DNA from: Mycobacterium sp. NBC_00419
GTDB lineage: Bacteria; Actinomycetota; Actinomycetes; Mycobacteriales; Mycobacteriaceae
DNA length: 64,000 bases
Direction: 5' to 3'
NCBI RefSeq assembly: GCF_036023875.1
Contig: NZ_CP107931.1
Span: forward strand, 3,472,001-3,536,000
Shown here: one piece after another, positions 33,079-43,285 of the stretch
Layout of the letters: each line of letters starts with the position of its first letter
Position numbering within the stretch: position 1 is the first letter of the stretch
Notes under the pieces: generated by a model
Told to the model about the DNA's origin: nothing
Database searches by the model: none
The model's input: the letters and a program-made list of their open reading frames with translations, nothing else
Position numbers and translations under genes: made by a program

Positions 33079-34893
33079 CTAACTCAGGTGATGCACCTCC
33101 TGCAAGCCGTACACCGGGGTCGGAATCCCCTCGAACCGTGCCTTGAGCTGAAGCGCCAAATACAGCGAATAATGCCGTGATTGGTGCAGATTGCCGCCGT
33201 GGAACCACAGGTTGTCCTGCTGGGTGGGCTTCCACATGTTGCGTTGCTCGCCCTCCCACGGTCCGGGATCCTTCGGGGTGTCCGAGCCCAGACCCCACAC
33301 CTTGCCCACCTTGTCGGCGACGTCCTGGCCGATGAGATCGGCCGCCCAGCCGTTCATCGAGCCGAACCCGGTGGCATAGACCACCACGTCGGCGGGCAAC
33401 TGCGTGCCGTCGGCCAGCACCACCGAATCCTCGGTGAGTCGGGCGACCTGGCCGTGGGCCAGTTTGATCTTGCCGTCGGCCACCAGATCACATGCGCCGA
33501 CGTCGATGTAGTAACCGGACCCGCGCCGCAGGTACTTCATGAACAGTCCGGAACCGTCTGCGCCCCAATCCAACTCGAAGCCGGCCGCCTCAAGCCGGTC
33601 ATAGAAGTCCTTGTCCCGCTCGCGCATCTGGTCATAGAGCGGGATCTGGAATTCGTGCATGATCCGGTAGGGCAGCGAGGCGAATGTCAGGTCGGCCTTC
33701 TCGGTGGTCATTCCCGCCGCCAGTGCGCGTTCGGAGTACAGGTCGCCCAGGCCGATCTCCATCAGGCTGTCGGACTTGACGATGTGCGTCGAGGACCGCT
33801 GCACCATCGTCACGTCGACGCCGTTCTCGTAGAGCGCCTTGCAGATGTCGTGGGCGGAGTTGTTCGATCCGATCACGACCGCCTTCTTGCCCACGTAGGC
33901 GTCCGGCCCGGGATGCGCACTCGAATGGTGCTGGTCGCCGCGGAAGACGTCCTGTCCCGGCAGCGTCGGCACGCTCGGCTTGCCCGACATCCCGGTGGCC
34001 AGCACCAGCTGCGTCGGATGCAGGGTGAGTCGCTCACCGTCGCGGTCCACCTCGACCGTCCAGATGCCGGCGGACTCGTCGTAGGACGCCGACAGGCACG
34101 TCGTCTTCGACCAGTACGGGACCTCCATCACCCGCGTGTAGAACTCCAGCCAGTCACCGATCTTGTCCTTGGGGGCGAACACCGGCCAGTTCGGCGGGAA
34201 CGGCAGGTAGGGCAGGTGGTCGTACCAGACCGGGTCGTGCAGGCACAGCGACTTGTACCGCTTGCGCCACTGATCGCCGGGCCGCTCGTGGCGGTCGACG
34301 ACGATGGCGGGCACCCGGAGTTGACGCAGCCGCGCGCCGAGCGCAATGCCGCCCTGACCGCCGCCGATGACCAGTACGTACGGCTGAATCGAGCGGCCCA
34401 GTTCGGCCTGCTCCTCGGCACGTTTCTCCGCCCAGGACCGCGGGTCCGGGTCGTCACCGTGCACGGCACCCATCACCCGCGACGGACCCTTGGCCTCCTC
34501 GAACCCGGTCAGCTCCTGCAGCGCGGTCAGCAGCGTCCACGCCTGGTCGCCCTTGAGCCGAAGATGTCCGGTTCCCCGGCCGACGGCGGTTTCGAACTCG
34601 ATGAACGCCGAGGTCACGTCGCCATCGGCAGTGGGCGTCTCGCGGGTCCGAAACCCTGACGGGTCGGTGTCGGCCAGCCGGGCACCCAGCATCCCGGCGA
34701 TGGCGTCGCGGCCCTCGACCGTCTTGATGTTCCAGGTGAACGACACGAGGTCGCGCCAGAAGCTGTCGGTGGCGAATTTCGCGGCAGCCCGGTCGATGTC
34801 GCGGGCCGCCAGTGCGGCTTCGAAGTCGGCCAGCCAGGCGTCGACCCGCTGCTGCGGGGTCAGGCCCGTCTGAGGTTCAAGTGTTGATGTCAT
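33079..34893 (-). CDS. Flavin-containing monooxygenase with N-terminal SnoaL-like domain
   Basis: 604 residues from the ATG at 34893. Residues ~10-130 resemble a SnoaL-like/NTF2 domain (RVDAWLADFEAALAARD). The oxidase part has the FAD site VIGGGQGGIALGARL (175-189), a second nucleotide site VVIGSNNSAHDICKAL, and the ATGFGSM-type motif YATGFGSMNGW, so it belongs with FMOs and Baeyer-Villiger enzymes. Likely substrates are ketones or amine/sulfur compounds. It is divergent from the butanediol dehydrogenase operon across a promoter with repeated TTGCAAC motifs, which suggests a shared regulator and pathway. Confidence 0.86.
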   Translation of the reverse strand: MTSTLEPQTGLTPQQRVDAWLADFEAALAARDIDRAAAKFATDSFWRDLVSFTWNIKTVEGRDAIAGMLGARLADTDPSGFRTRETPTADGDVTSAFIEFETAVGRGTGHLRLKGDQAWTLLTALQELTGFEEAKGPSRVMGAVHGDDPDPRSWAEKRAEEQAELGRSIQPYVLVIGGGQGGIALGARLRQLRVPAIVVDRHERPGDQWRKRYKSLCLHDPVWYDHLPYLPFPPNWPVFAPKDKIGDWLEFYTRVMEVPYWSKTTCLSASYDESAGIWTVEVDRDGERLTLHPTQLVLATGMSGKPSVPTLPGQDVFRGDQHHSSAHPGPDAYVGKKAVVIGSNNSAHDICKALYENGVDVTMVQRSSTHIVKSDSLMEIGLGDLYSERALAAGMTTEKADLTFASLPYRIMHEFQIPLYDQMRERDKDFYDRLEAAGFELDWGADGSGLFMKYLRRGSGYYIDVGACDLVADGKIKLAHGQVARLTEDSVVLADGTQLPADVVVYATGFGSMNGWAADLIGQDVADKVGKVWGLGSDTPKDPGPWEGEQRNMWKPTQQDNLWFHGGNLHQSRHYSLYLALQLKARFEGIPTPVYGLQEVHHLS

Positions 34894-34928
34894 GTGAGCC
34901 AGGACACACCGCGTCTGCCTGGGCCGAC

Positions 34929-34977
34929 AAGAGTTGCGAGGCGTTGCAACCGGGGACTGCAACCCCCTGCAACTCTT
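34929..34977. promoter_or_regulatory. Array of TTGCAAC-type motifs in the divergent monooxygenase/dehydrogenase promoter
   Basis: Within 49 bases there are four related half-sites: AAGAGTTGC (34929-34937), GTTGCAAC (34943-34950, a perfect palindrome), TGCAAC (34958-34963) and TGCAACTCTT (34968-34977). The outermost pair forms a perfect inverted repeat, AAGAGTTGC with GCAACTCTT. A further TTGCAA lies just before the aldehyde dehydrogenase gene, inside the end of the regulator gene (about 38142-38147). The GAF regulator encoded at 36874 is the obvious candidate to bind them. Confidence 0.55.
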
Positions 34978-35011
34978 TCGAGGTGTGGTCGCGGTCACAT
35001 AGAACTGCGTT

Positions 35012-36058
35012 ATGAAAGCAGCTGTCTACTACGGACCCAACAAAGTCGAGATCGATGACGTCGCCGAACCGCAGCCGGCGCCGGGCAGCGTCAAACTCAG
35101 GGTCGGATTCAACGGCATCTGCGGCACCGACCTCCACGAGTACTACGCGGGCCCGATCTTCGTGCCGACCGAGCCGCACCCGCTGACCGGACAACAACTG
35201 CCGCTGACGATCGGCCACGAGTTCTCCGGGACCATCACCGCGCTGGGCGACGGTGTCACCGGCTGGGCCGAGGGTGACCGGGTGGCCGTCGAACCCATCT
35301 ACAAGTGTGACCACTGCGGACCCTGCCAAGCCGGCAACTACAACGTCTGCCAGCAGATCGGCTTCCACGGCCTGATGTCCGACGGCGGCATGGCCGAGTA
35401 CACCACCGTCCCGACGTCCATGCTGCACAAGCTGCCGGACAACGTCTCCCTGGAGCTCGGCGCTCTCGTCGAGCCGATGTCGGTGGCCTACCACGCCGCC
35501 ACCCTCGGTGACGTGCACCCCGGCGACACCGCCATGGTGTTCGGCGCCGGCCCGATCGGCATCGGCCTCTGGTTCGCCCTGCGGGGCAAGGGGATTGACG
35601 ATGTTCTCGTCGTAGAGCCGTCAGCCACGAGGCGCGCCGCCATCGAAGCGCTCGGCGCCCGCACCCTCGACCCGGCCGCGGTGGACGTGGCTGCCTTCAT
35701 TGCCGATCACACCGGTGGCAGGGGAGCCGACGCAGCCTTCGACGCCGCAGGCGTCACCCCGGCCGTCGCGACCGCCCTGGCGTGTGTCGGATCGCGCAAA
35801 CCGATGATCAGTGTCGCGATCTACGAAAAGCCTTTGGAAACACCACTTCTGAATCTCGTTATGAACGAGAGTCGCATCCAGGGCTCACTGTGCTACACCG
35901 GAGCCGACTTCGAAGCCGTCATCGCACTCATGGCCAAAGGTGCCTACGACACCACCGGCTGGGTCGCCACGATCCCCATCGACGACGTCGTCGACGAAGG
36001 ATTCGAGGCGCTACACGCCGGCAAGAAGATGAAAGTTCTCGTCGACCCCACCATCTGA
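35012..36058 (+). CDS. Zinc alcohol dehydrogenase, 2,3-butanediol dehydrogenase type
   Basis: 348 residues of the medium-chain dehydrogenase family. Catalytic zinc ligands: C37 in NGICGTDLHE, H69-E70 in IGHEFSG; structural zinc cysteines in CDHCGPCQAGNYNVC. Cofactor loop VFGAGPIGIGLWFAL. The sequence EYYAGPIFVP and the overall form match (R,R)-butanediol dehydrogenases. It would interconvert butanediol and acetoin with NAD. The next gene, 12 bp on, is an acetoin reductase-type SDR, so the two likely handle the stereoisomers of one substrate. Confidence 0.88.
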   Translation: MKAAVYYGPNKVEIDDVAEPQPAPGSVKLRVGFNGICGTDLHEYYAGPIFVPTEPHPLTGQQLPLTIGHEFSGTITALGDGVTGWAEGDRVAVEPIYKCDHCGPCQAGNYNVCQQIGFHGLMSDGGMAEYTTVPTSMLHKLPDNVSLELGALVEPMSVAYHAATLGDVHPGDTAMVFGAGPIGIGLWFALRGKGIDDVLVVEPSATRRAAIEALGARTLDPAAVDVAAFIADHTGGRGADAAFDAAGVTPAVATALACVGSRKPMISVAIYEKPLETPLLNLVMNESRIQGSLCYTGADFEAVIALMAKGAYDTTGWVATIPIDDVVDEGFEALHAGKKMKVLVDPTI

Positions 36059-36070
36059 ACGGAGCATCGC

Positions 36071-36850
36071 ATGACACTGGAAGGCAAGGTGGCCCTGGTC
36101 ACCGGAGCAGCCCGCGGGATCGGGCGAGGGATCGCGCTACGACTGGCCCGCGACGGCGCTGACATCGCGCTGGTCGATCTGCGCACCGACGGCGTCGAGT
36201 CGGTCGCCGCCGAGATCGCCGAAATAGGCGGCAAAGCAACGACTTTCGCTGCCGACATCAGTGACCGTGACCAGGTTTTCGCCGCCGTCGAGCACGCTGC
36301 CGCAGCGCTGGGCGGGTTCGACATCATGGTCAACAACGCCGGCATCGCCCTGGTCGGCTCCATCGCCGAGGTGACACCCGAGGAGATGGCGCGAGTCTGG
36401 GCGATCAACGTCAACGGAGTGCTGTTTGGCATTCAGGCGGCGGCCGCGAAGTTCAAGGAACTCGGCCGCCCCGGAAAGATCATTAATGCCTCCTCCATCG
36501 CCGGCCACGACGGATTCGCGATGCTCGGCGTCTACAGCGCGTCGAAGTTCGCGGTACGGGCGCTCACCCAGGCCGCCGCCAAGGAACACGCCGCCGACGG
36601 GATCACCGTCAACGCCTACTGCCCCGGCGTGGTCGGCACCGACATGTGGGTGGAGATCGACAAGCGCTTCGCCGAACTGACCGGCGCCGCCGAGGGCGAG
36701 ACCTACCAGAAGTTCGTCGGCGGAATCGCCCTCGGCCGTGCCGAGACCCCCGACGATGTGGCCGGATTCGTGTCGTATCTGGCCGGCCCCGATGCCGACT
36801 ACATGACCGGCCAAGCCGGCCTAATCGACGGCGGCCTGGTTTACCGCTGA
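36071..36850 (+). CDS. Acetoin reductase / meso-butanediol dehydrogenase (SDR)
   Basis: 259 residues. TGAARGIG cofactor loop, D-L after beta-2 (ALVDLRTD) pointing to NAD(H), VNNAGIA, SSIAGHDGF and YSASK. The long block KFAVRALTQAAAKEHAADG followed by CPGVVGTDMW is typical of the acetoin reductase group. It reduces diacetyl or acetoin, or runs in reverse on meso-butanediol. ATG start with GGAGC seven bases upstream. It lies between the zinc dehydrogenase and the GAF regulator in one operon. Confidence 0.88.
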   Translation: MTLEGKVALVTGAARGIGRGIALRLARDGADIALVDLRTDGVESVAAEIAEIGGKATTFAADISDRDQVFAAVEHAAAALGGFDIMVNNAGIALVGSIAEVTPEEMARVWAINVNGVLFGIQAAAAKFKELGRPGKIINASSIAGHDGFAMLGVYSASKFAVRALTQAAAKEHAADGITVNAYCPGVVGTDMWVEIDKRFAELTGAAEGETYQKFVGGIALGRAETPDDVAGFVSYLAGPDADYMTGQAGLIDGGLVYR

Positions 36851-36873
36851 GATGCAGAGCACAATCGGCAGTG

Positions 36874-38163
36874 ATGCAAGTGACGGCCGTGCCTGAGCCC
36901 GCAGTCGCGCTCGGCGAAGACCCGCGTAGTTATGCGCGGTTGATGTCGGCTGTCTATGACGCGACGATGTCAGGCCACCGCGCCCCGGCGCGGCCGCGTG
37001 ACGTCATTGGCGAATCCTGGCGCCGCCTCATCTCGGCCGGCGTCGACCCCGACAGCCGCACCCCACCCGTCGTCGAGTCCGGCGGTCTGGAGGCGTTGCG
37101 CCGGGCGTCAGGCTTGATCGCGGTGCTCGACGAGGTGTCCCGCGGGCTGGAATCGATCGTCGCCGACGGCACCAACATCCTCGTCATCGCCGATGCGCAG
37201 GGCCGCGTGCTGTGGCGGTCCGGATCGCCGGCGGTGCTGGGCAACGCCGACCGGCTCGGATTCGTCGAAGGTGCGCGCTGGGCCGAAGGCGAGGTCGGCA
37301 CCAACGCCATCGGCACCGCACTGGTGTCCAACCGCGCCGTGCAGGTGTTCTCGGCCGAGCACTTCGTCCGCAGCCACCACTCCTGGACCTGCGCGGGTGC
37401 GCCCATCCGCGATCCGCGGACCGGGCACGTGATCGGGGTGGTGGACGTATCGGGACCCGCCGCGACCGTCCACCCCACCACGGTCGCCCTGGTCGACGCG
37501 GTTGCCCGGCTGGCCGAATCGCATCTGCGTGAGCAGCACGACCGCAACCTGAACCGGCTGCGCATGGTGGCCGCCCCGATCCTGGCCCGCATCGGCAAAC
37601 CGGCCCTGGCCGTCGATCCGGAGGGCTGGGTGGCGGCCGTCGACTCGCTGCCGCTGCACAACCGAATCCTGCTGCCCGAACTGGTGACGCCGGGCCGGTT
37701 GTGGATTCCCACGTTCGGCATGTGCGACGTCGACGTGCTCCCCGGCGGGTGGCTGGTTCGCCCCACCGACGACGACGACGCACCGGCGCTGGCGCAGGTG
37801 TCGCTGGACCTCAGCGTCGCCGGCGCGCCGGCATTGGACATGACGGGACAGTTCGGGCGGTGGCGCCACGACGTGTCGCTGCGCCACGCCGAGATCCTGC
37901 TCATCCTGGCCTACAACCCGCAGGGCCGGACCGCTCCCGAGCTGGCCGCCGAGCTGTACGGCGACCGATCGCGCGTCGTCACCGTTCGGGCCGAACTGTC
38001 CCGGCTGCGCAAGCACTTCGCCGGCCTGCTGGCCGCTCAGCCGTATCGGTTCGCCGGCGGAATCGACGTGACCGTCCGCTATCCCGCGGACATGTCAATG
38101 GTGTTGCCCGCGTCCACCGCACCCGCGGTCCGCGCTATTCGTTGCAAGGAAAGTGTCTCGTAG
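36874..38163 (+). CDS. GAF-domain transcriptional regulator, AcoR-like without AAA+ domain
   Basis: 429 residues from the ATG at 36874 (GTG at 36871 is in frame). The N-terminal part ([18 protein letters not shown]) is like the sensor start of AcoR-type activators; residues ~75-220 are a GAF domain including [18 protein letters not shown] and [15 protein letters not shown]. There is no AAA+ module. The C-terminal part ([28 protein letters not shown] with [15 protein letters not shown]) is a winged or Fis-like DNA-binding region. It lies between the acetoin genes and the aldehyde dehydrogenase and probably activates both in response to acetoin, acetaldehyde or a ketone. Confidence 0.83.
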   Translation: MQVTAVPEPAVALGEDPRSYARLMSAVYDATMSGHRAPARPRDVIGESWRRLISAGVDPDSRTPPVVESGGLEALRRASGLIAVLDEVSRGLESIVADGTNILVIADAQGRVLWRSGSPAVLGNADRLGFVEGARWAEGEVGTNAIGTALVSNRAVQVFSAEHFVRSHHSWTCAGAPIRDPRTGHVIGVVDVSGPAATVHPTTVALVDAVARLAESHLREQHDRNLNRLRMVAAPILARIGKPALAVDPEGWVAAVDSLPLHNRILLPELVTPGRLWIPTFGMCDVDVLPGGWLVRPTDDDDAPALAQVSLDLSVAGAPALDMTGQFGRWRHDVSLRHAEILLILAYNPQGRTAPELAAELYGDRSRVVTVRAELSRLRKHFAGLLAAQPYRFAGGIDVTVRYPADMSMVLPASTAPAVRAIRCKESVS

Positions 38164-38173
38164 AGGAGGACTT

Positions 38174-39697
38174 ATGACAGTGTTCGCACGGCCGGGTTCG
38201 GAGGGATCGTTGATGTCCTTCCAGTCGCGCTACGACAATTTCATCGGTGGGCAGTGGACGCCGCCGGTGGAGGGTCAGTACTTCGAGAATCCGACGCCGG
38301 TGACGGGCGCGGTGTTCTGCGAGGTGGCGAGGTCGACCGCGGCGGACATCGAGTTGGCTCTCGATGCCGCGCATGCGGCAGCGCCGGCGTGGGGCAAGAC
38401 CTCGGCGGGGGAGCGGGCGGTGATCCTGAACAAGATCGCCGATCGGATCGAGGCGAACCTGGAGTCGATCGCGCTGGCCGAGTCGTGGGACAACGGCAAG
38501 CCGATCCGCGAGACGATGGCGGCCGATATCCCGTTGGCGGTGGATCACTTCCGGTATTTCGCTGCCGCGATCCGCGCCCAGGAGGGCTCGCTGAGCCAGA
38601 TCGACGAGGACACCGTCGCCTATCACTTCCATGAGCCGTTGGGTGTGGTCGGTCAGATCATTCCGTGGAACTTCCCGATCCTGATGGCGGTGTGGAAGCT
38701 GGCCCCGGCGTTGGCCGCGGGTAATGCGGTGGTGCTCAAGCCGGCTGAGCAGACCCCGGCCTCGATTCTGTATCTGGTGTCGTTGATCGCTGATCTGCTG
38801 CCTGCCGGGGTGCTCAACGTGGTCAACGGATTCGGTGTCGAGGCCGGTAAGCCGCTGGCTTCGAGCAACCGGATCGCCAAGATCGCGTTCACCGGCGAGA
38901 CCACCACCGGCCGGCTGATCATGCAGTACGCCTCCCAGAATCTGATCCCGGTCACGCTGGAGCTGGGCGGCAAGAGCCCCAACATCTTCTTCTCTGATGT
39001 GCTGGCCGCTGCCGACGATTTCCAGGACAAGGCGCTGGAGGGCTTCACGATGTTCGCCCTCAATCAGGGCGAAGTCTGCACGTGCCCGTCACGGTCGTTG
39101 ATTCAGGCCGACATCTACGACGAGTTCCTCGCGCTGGCCGCGATCCGCACCAAGGCGGTGCGCCAGGGTGATCCGCTCGACACCGAGACGATGATCGGCG
39201 CGCAGGCCTCCAATGATCAGCTGGAGAAGATCCTGTCCTACATCGAGATCGGCAAAAGCGAAGGCGCTCAGGTGCTTACCGGTGGTGAGCGTGCCGAGTT
39301 GGGCGGGGATCTGGGTGGCGGCTATTACGTTGCGCCGACGATTTTCACCGGTCATAACGCGATGCGGATCTTCCAGGAGGAGATCTTCGGGCCCGTCGTG
39401 GCTGTCACCTCGTTCACCGACTACGACGACGCGATCAGCATCGCCAACGACACCCTCTACGGACTCGGGGCCGGGGTGTGGAGCCGTGACGGCAACACCG
39501 CCTATCGCGCCGGGCGGGATATCAAGGCCGGCCGGGTGTGGACCAACTGCTATCACGCCTACCCCGCCCATGCCGCCTTCGGTGGTTACAAGCAGTCCGG
39601 CATCGGGCGCGAAAACCACAAGATGATGCTCGATCACTACCAGCAGACCAAGAACCTCCTGGTCTCCTACAGCAACAAGGCCCAGGGCTTCTTCTGA
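38174..39697 (+). CDS. NAD-dependent aldehyde dehydrogenase (Rv0458-like)
   Basis: 507 residues, the same length as Rv0458. Start ATG at 38174 with GAGGAGG upstream. Catalytic Cys in [10 protein letters not shown], general base Glu in LELGGKSPN, cofactor region [19 protein letters not shown] and FTGETTTGR, and the EEIFGPVV block. It belongs to the acetaldehyde/AldA-like group (ExaC type) that oxidises short aldehydes to acids. It is coupled by a one-base overlap (TGATG) to the DUF779 gene, a pairing common in bacteria that grow on alcohols. Confidence 0.93.
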   Translation: MTVFARPGSEGSLMSFQSRYDNFIGGQWTPPVEGQYFENPTPVTGAVFCEVARSTAADIELALDAAHAAAPAWGKTSAGERAVILNKIADRIEANLESIALAESWDNGKPIRETMAADIPLAVDHFRYFAAAIRAQEGSLSQIDEDTVAYHFHEPLGVVGQIIPWNFPILMAVWKLAPALAAGNAVVLKPAEQTPASILYLVSLIADLLPAGVLNVVNGFGVEAGKPLASSNRIAKIAFTGETTTGRLIMQYASQNLIPVTLELGGKSPNIFFSDVLAAADDFQDKALEGFTMFALNQGEVCTCPSRSLIQADIYDEFLALAAIRTKAVRQGDPLDTETMIGAQASNDQLEKILSYIEIGKSEGAQVLTGGERAELGGDLGGGYYVAPTIFTGHNAMRIFQEEIFGPVVAVTSFTDYDDAISIANDTLYGLGAGVWSRDGNTAYRAGRDIKAGRVWTNCYHAYPAHAAFGGYKQSGIGRENHKMMLDHYQQTKNLLVSYSNKAQGFF

Positions 39698-40191
39698 TGA
39701 GTGATTTCGGGCCGCCGCGGGTATTGATCACCGCGGCGGCCGCCGACCTGCTGCACCGGATGCAGGAACGGCACGGCCCGGTGATGTTCCACCAGTCCGG
39801 CGGATGTTGCGACGGCTCCTCGCCGATGTGCTACCCCGCCGGTGACTTCATCGTCGGTGACCGTGACGTGCTGCTCGGGGTGCTCGAAGGTGCGCCGGTG
39901 TGGATCTCGGGCTCGCAGTTCGAGGCGTGGAAACACACCCAACTCGTCATCGACGTCGTGCCGGGCCGCGGGGGCGGGTTCAGCCTGGAAACCCCGGAGG
40001 GCATGCGCTTTCTCAGCCGCGGGCGGGCGTTCACCGATGCGGAGAACGCGTTGCTGACCGCCTCCCCGCCGCTGACCGGTACCGACTACGAGCTGGGCGC
40101 CCGACCATCGGAGCGGACCGATCTCGTGGTCGCCGAAGCCGCCGACGCCTGCGCAATCCCAGGTCGGCGCGCCGGAGTCGTTCAGCCGTAG
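39697..40191 (+). CDS. DUF779 family protein (Rv0459-like)
   Basis: 164 residues. The N-terminal ~115 residues are the DUF779 domain: GPVMFHQSGGCCDGSSPMCYP, with conserved paired cysteines that may bind metal or be redox-active, then VWISGSQFEAWKHTQLVIDVV and GGGFSLETPEGMRF. The C-terminal ~45 residues are low-complexity and species-specific. DUF779 genes follow alcohol/aldehyde dehydrogenase genes widely; an accessory role for the aldehyde dehydrogenase is inferred from this pairing and the start/stop overlap. Confidence 0.88.
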   Translation: MSDFGPPRVLITAAAADLLHRMQERHGPVMFHQSGGCCDGSSPMCYPAGDFIVGDRDVLLGVLEGAPVWISGSQFEAWKHTQLVIDVVPGRGGGFSLETPEGMRFLSRGRAFTDAENALLTASPPLTGTDYELGARPSERTDLVVAEAADACAIPGRRAGVVQP

Positions 40192-40220
40192 TCGGCGCTG
40201 CGGCACGTATCGTCACAAGA

Positions 40221-40499
40221 GTGATACCCCTGCCTCGGGCATGGCTGCTCACAAGCGCGTTGCTGGTCGGTTGTGTGACTGGCCTGGTCGCCGCCGTCGT
40301 CACCACAGTGCTGGTCAAAGCCCCGATTCGTCCCGACCTCGTGGTCGCCCTGGTCATCGGCGTACCCGGAGCAATCGGGATGCTGACGATCCTGTTCTCT
40401 CCTCGCCGCTGGCTCACCACAGTGGGCGCGTTCGTCCTGGCGATGGCCCCAGGCTGGCTCGCGACGCTGGTTCTCATTCAGGTGGTATCCGGTGGCTGA
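40221..40499 (+). CDS. Small membrane protein (Rv0460-like)
   Basis: 92 residues from the GTG at 40221. Three hydrophobic helices: LLTSALLVGCVTGLVAAVVTTVL, LVVALVIGVPGAIGMLTILF and TVGAFVLAMAPGWLATLVLI. No motif of known function. It sits where Rv0460 does and overlaps the following gene by eight bases. Confidence 0.78.
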   Translation: MIPLPRAWLLTSALLVGCVTGLVAAVVTTVLVKAPIRPDLVVALVIGVPGAIGMLTILFSPRRWLTTVGAFVLAMAPGWLATLVLIQVVSGG

Positions 40500-41040
40500 A
40501 AAGACGTCCCTGCCCTCGACCGAACCGCATCATGCGCCGATCTTCGACACCGGCCCGCACCCCGGCCCACTGCGCGCACTCGGCGACCCGGTGCCGGACC
40601 TGTCCTCACCGCACGCATTCAGCGAGTTGGACAACTTCGACACCGACGCCTTCATGCAGCCGCTGAGCGGTCTGGTGCATGCCGAACCGGTGGTCGTGCC
40701 GCCCGCACCCGCGGTGGCGGACAGTTCGTACCTGCATGTCAGGCGCTGGCAGTTCGTGTTCATCGTGGCCGCAGTGTGGCTGCTGGCCGCGGCCTGCGGG
40801 CTGGGCTTCTACTTCTGGTGGTACACCTCGCTGCACAAGACGCCCGCCACGTTCGGAGTGCTGCTGTATCTGATCGGGTGTGCGGTGGCTGGCGTGCTCG
40901 TCTCGATGGTGCCGAACCGACCTGCGGTAATCGCCCTGGCCATCGCTTTGATGTCGGCGCCGATGGCCTCGGTGGCGGCCGCGGCCGTCTTGCACGGTGC
41001 CTACTACTTCGAATGGGTAGCCCGGCCCGCGATCGGCTGA
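40492..41040 (+). CDS. Membrane protein with Pro-rich N-terminus (Rv0461-like)
   Basis: 182 residues from a GTG. The N-terminal ~78 residues are hydrophilic and Pro/His/Asp rich. Three helices follow: [42 protein letters not shown] and [22 protein letters not shown]. Function is unknown. It precedes lpd by 34 bp, the same order as Rv0461-lpdC. Confidence 0.8.
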   Translation: MAEKTSLPSTEPHHAPIFDTGPHPGPLRALGDPVPDLSSPHAFSELDNFDTDAFMQPLSGLVHAEPVVVPPAPAVADSSYLHVRRWQFVFIVAAVWLLAAACGLGFYFWWYTSLHKTPATFGVLLYLIGCAVAGVLVSMVPNRPAVIALAIALMSAPMASVAAAAVLHGAYYFEWVARPAIG

Positions 41041-41074
41041 CCGCCTGCCTCGCGGCCGCGCTAGGGTTATCTGC

Positions 41075-42475
41075 GTGACCCACTATGACGTCGTCGTTCT
41101 CGGAGCCGGACCCGGTGGATACGTCGCGGCGATCCGCGCGGCCCAACTCGGGCTGAACACCGCCATCGTCGAGCCCAAGTACTGGGGCGGGGTATGCCTC
41201 AATGTGGGCTGCATCCCGTCGAAGGCGTTGCTGCGCAACGCCGAACTGGCGCACATCTTCACCAAGGAAGCCAAGACCTTCGGCATCACCGGTGAGGCCA
41301 CCTTCGACTACGGTGCCGCGTTCGACCGCAGCCGCAAGGTCGCCGACGGCCGTGTCGCCGGCGTGCACTTCCTGATGAAGAAGAACAAGATCACCGAGAT
41401 CCAGGGTTACGGCACCTTCACCGACGCCAACACCCTGTCGGTCAAGCTGAACGACGGCGGAACAGAGACGGTCACCTTCGATAACGCGATCATCGCGACC
41501 GGCAGCAGCACCCGGCTGGTGCCCGGCACCTCGCTGTCGAAGAACGTCGTCACCTACGAAGAGCAGATCCTGTCCCGGGAGCTGCCCAAGTCCATCGTCA
41601 TCGCCGGCGCCGGCGCGATCGGCATGGAATTCGCCTACGTGATGAAGAACTACGGCGTGGACGTCACCATCGTCGAGTTCCTGCCACGCGCCCTGCCCAA
41701 CGAGGACGCCGAGGTCTCCAAGGAGATCGAGAAGCAGTACAAGAAGCTGGGCGTCAAGATCCTCACCGGTACCAAGGTGGAGTCGATCACTGACAACGAG
41801 GCTGACGGTTCCGTCGTTGTCGTGGTCAGCAAGGACGGCAAGACCGAGGAGATCAAAACCGACAAGGTGATGCAGGCCATCGGATTCGCCCCCAACGTCG
41901 AGGGCTTCGGCCTGGAAGCCACCGGGGTCGCGCTGACCGATCGCAAGGCCATCGGCATCGACGACTACATGCGCACTAACGTGCCGCACATCTACGCGAT
42001 CGGTGACGTCACCGCCAAGCTGCAGCTGGCGCACGTCGCCGAGGCCATGGGTGTGGTGGCCGCCGAGACCATTGCCGGCGCCGAAACGCTGGCCCTCGGT
42101 GACTACCGGATGATGCCGCGCGCGACGTTCTGTCAGCCGCAGGTGGCCAGCTTCGGCCTCACCGAGGAGCAGGCGCGTGACGAAGGCTACGACGTCAAGG
42201 TCGCCAAGTTCCCCTTCACCGCCAACGGCAAGGCACACGGCCTGGCCGACCCCACCGGTTTCGTCAAGGTCATCGCTGACGCCAAGTACGGCGAACTGCT
42301 CGGCGCCCACCTGATCGGACCCGACGTCTCCGAGCTGCTGCCCGAACTCACCCTGGCGCAGAAATGGGATCTGACGGTCAACGAGCTGACCCGCAACGTG
42401 CACACCCACCCGACGCTGTCGGAGGCGCTCCAGGAATGCTTCCACGGCCTCGCCGGCCACATGATCAACTTTTGA
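41075..42475 (+). CDS. lpd: Dihydrolipoyl dehydrogenase
   Basis: 466 residues from a GTG. FAD motif [19 protein letters not shown], redox pair [16 protein letters not shown] site [33 protein letters not shown], and the C-terminal His-Glu dyad in [11 protein letters not shown]. It is the E3 component shared by pyruvate dehydrogenase, branched-chain dehydrogenase and the mycobacterial peroxynitrite reductase system. In M. tuberculosis lpdC (Rv0462) has the same neighbours. It overlaps the next small gene. Confidence 0.96.
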   Translation: MTHYDVVVLGAGPGGYVAAIRAAQLGLNTAIVEPKYWGGVCLNVGCIPSKALLRNAELAHIFTKEAKTFGITGEATFDYGAAFDRSRKVADGRVAGVHFLMKKNKITEIQGYGTFTDANTLSVKLNDGGTETVTFDNAIIATGSSTRLVPGTSLSKNVVTYEEQILSRELPKSIVIAGAGAIGMEFAYVMKNYGVDVTIVEFLPRALPNEDAEVSKEIEKQYKKLGVKILTGTKVESITDNEADGSVVVVVSKDGKTEEIKTDKVMQAIGFAPNVEGFGLEATGVALTDRKAIGIDDYMRTNVPHIYAIGDVTAKLQLAHVAEAMGVVAAETIAGAETLALGDYRMMPRATFCQPQVASFGLTEEQARDEGYDVKVAKFPFTANGKAHGLADPTGFVKVIADAKYGELLGAHLIGPDVSELLPELTLAQKWDLTVNELTRNVHTHPTLSEALQECFHGLAGHMINF

Positions 42476-42744
42476 GCCCGTCGACTATCGTCGCCGCGAT
42501 CGGCGGTTTCGTGATCGGTCACATCCTGTGGCTGGTCGGGATCTCCATCGCCACGTCGGCCTACCGGGTGAACTTCTGGGTACTGATCCTCGCGGCATTG
42601 ATCGCCGTCGCGTCGGCCGCGGTCGGCTGGCTCGCCTGGCAGCTGTATCAGCGAAAGCGATTGGTAGCGGCGGCTTTTCTGGCCTGCCTTCCGATCTCGC
42701 CGGTGGTGTTCACCCTGATCGTGTTGGGCGTCACCTACGTGTAG
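42472..42744 (+). CDS. Small membrane protein (Rv0463-like)
   Basis: 90 residues from a TTG that overlaps the lpd stop by four bases (TTGA). Three hydrophobic helices: [42 protein letters not shown] and [20 protein letters not shown]. Function is unknown; length and place match Rv0463. It is convergent with the AhpD-like gene. Confidence 0.8.
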   Translation: MSPSTIVAAIGGFVIGHILWLVGISIATSAYRVNFWVLILAALIAVASAAVGWLAWQLYQRKRLVAAAFLACLPISPVVFTLIVLGVTYV

Positions 42745-42748
42745 GCGT

Positions 42749-43285
42749 TCAGTCCGGGAAGTCCATCGGCACCCGCAGCGTGGCCAGTATGGCGGCAATG
42801 GTGTCGTAATGGCCTGCCAGCGCGCAGAATTCGATGATCTGCTGGCGGTTGAGGTGCCGGGCCAGCTCCGCGAACGTTTCGTCGGTCAGATCCCGGTTGA
42901 GAATGAACTCGTCCACCGCCGTCAGCAGCGCCCGTTGGCGGGCGGTGAGCCCCTCGGCCTCCGGGCCGGCAAAAATCCTGTCCTGCAACGCCGCATCGAG
43001 CCCGCGTGAGCGCGCGAGCCGACGGTGCTGCTGCAGTTCGTACTGCGATCCGCGCAGGTGCCCCACCCGCAGGATGACCAACTCCTTGTCCTGCTTGGAT
43101 AGCTTGCCCCAGTTGAGCAGGACACCGGAGTACGGCAGGAACGACAAGAACAACAGCCGGTGCTGGCCCAGTACCTCGAACAGGTGCATCCGCGGCGCAC
43201 GAATGGATCGCGCCCCCGCTCTGGCGATGGCCCAATTGACCACGCCGAGTTCGCGGCGGCCGCCGGGCGGGATACGTTCTGCCAT
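42749..43285 (-). CDS. Carboxymuconolactone decarboxylase-like protein (Rv0464c-like)
   Basis: 178 residues. CMD fold pattern: LSKQDKELVILRVGHLRGSQYELQQHRRLARSRG, with the E-x-x-x-H type residues, then TARQRALLTAVDEFILNRDLTDETF and IEFCALAGHYDTIAAIL. The redox CxxC pair of AhpD is absent, so a peroxidase activity is doubtful. It begins at the stop of ramB with a one-base overlap (TGATG) and is cotranscribed with it, as in M. tuberculosis. Confidence 0.87.
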   Translation of the reverse strand: MAERIPPGGRRELGVVNWAIARAGARSIRAPRMHLFEVLGQHRLLFLSFLPYSGVLLNWGKLSKQDKELVILRVGHLRGSQYELQQHRRLARSRGLDAALQDRIFAGPEAEGLTARQRALLTAVDEFILNRDLTDETFAELARHLNRQQIIEFCALAGHYDTIAAILATLRVPMDFPD

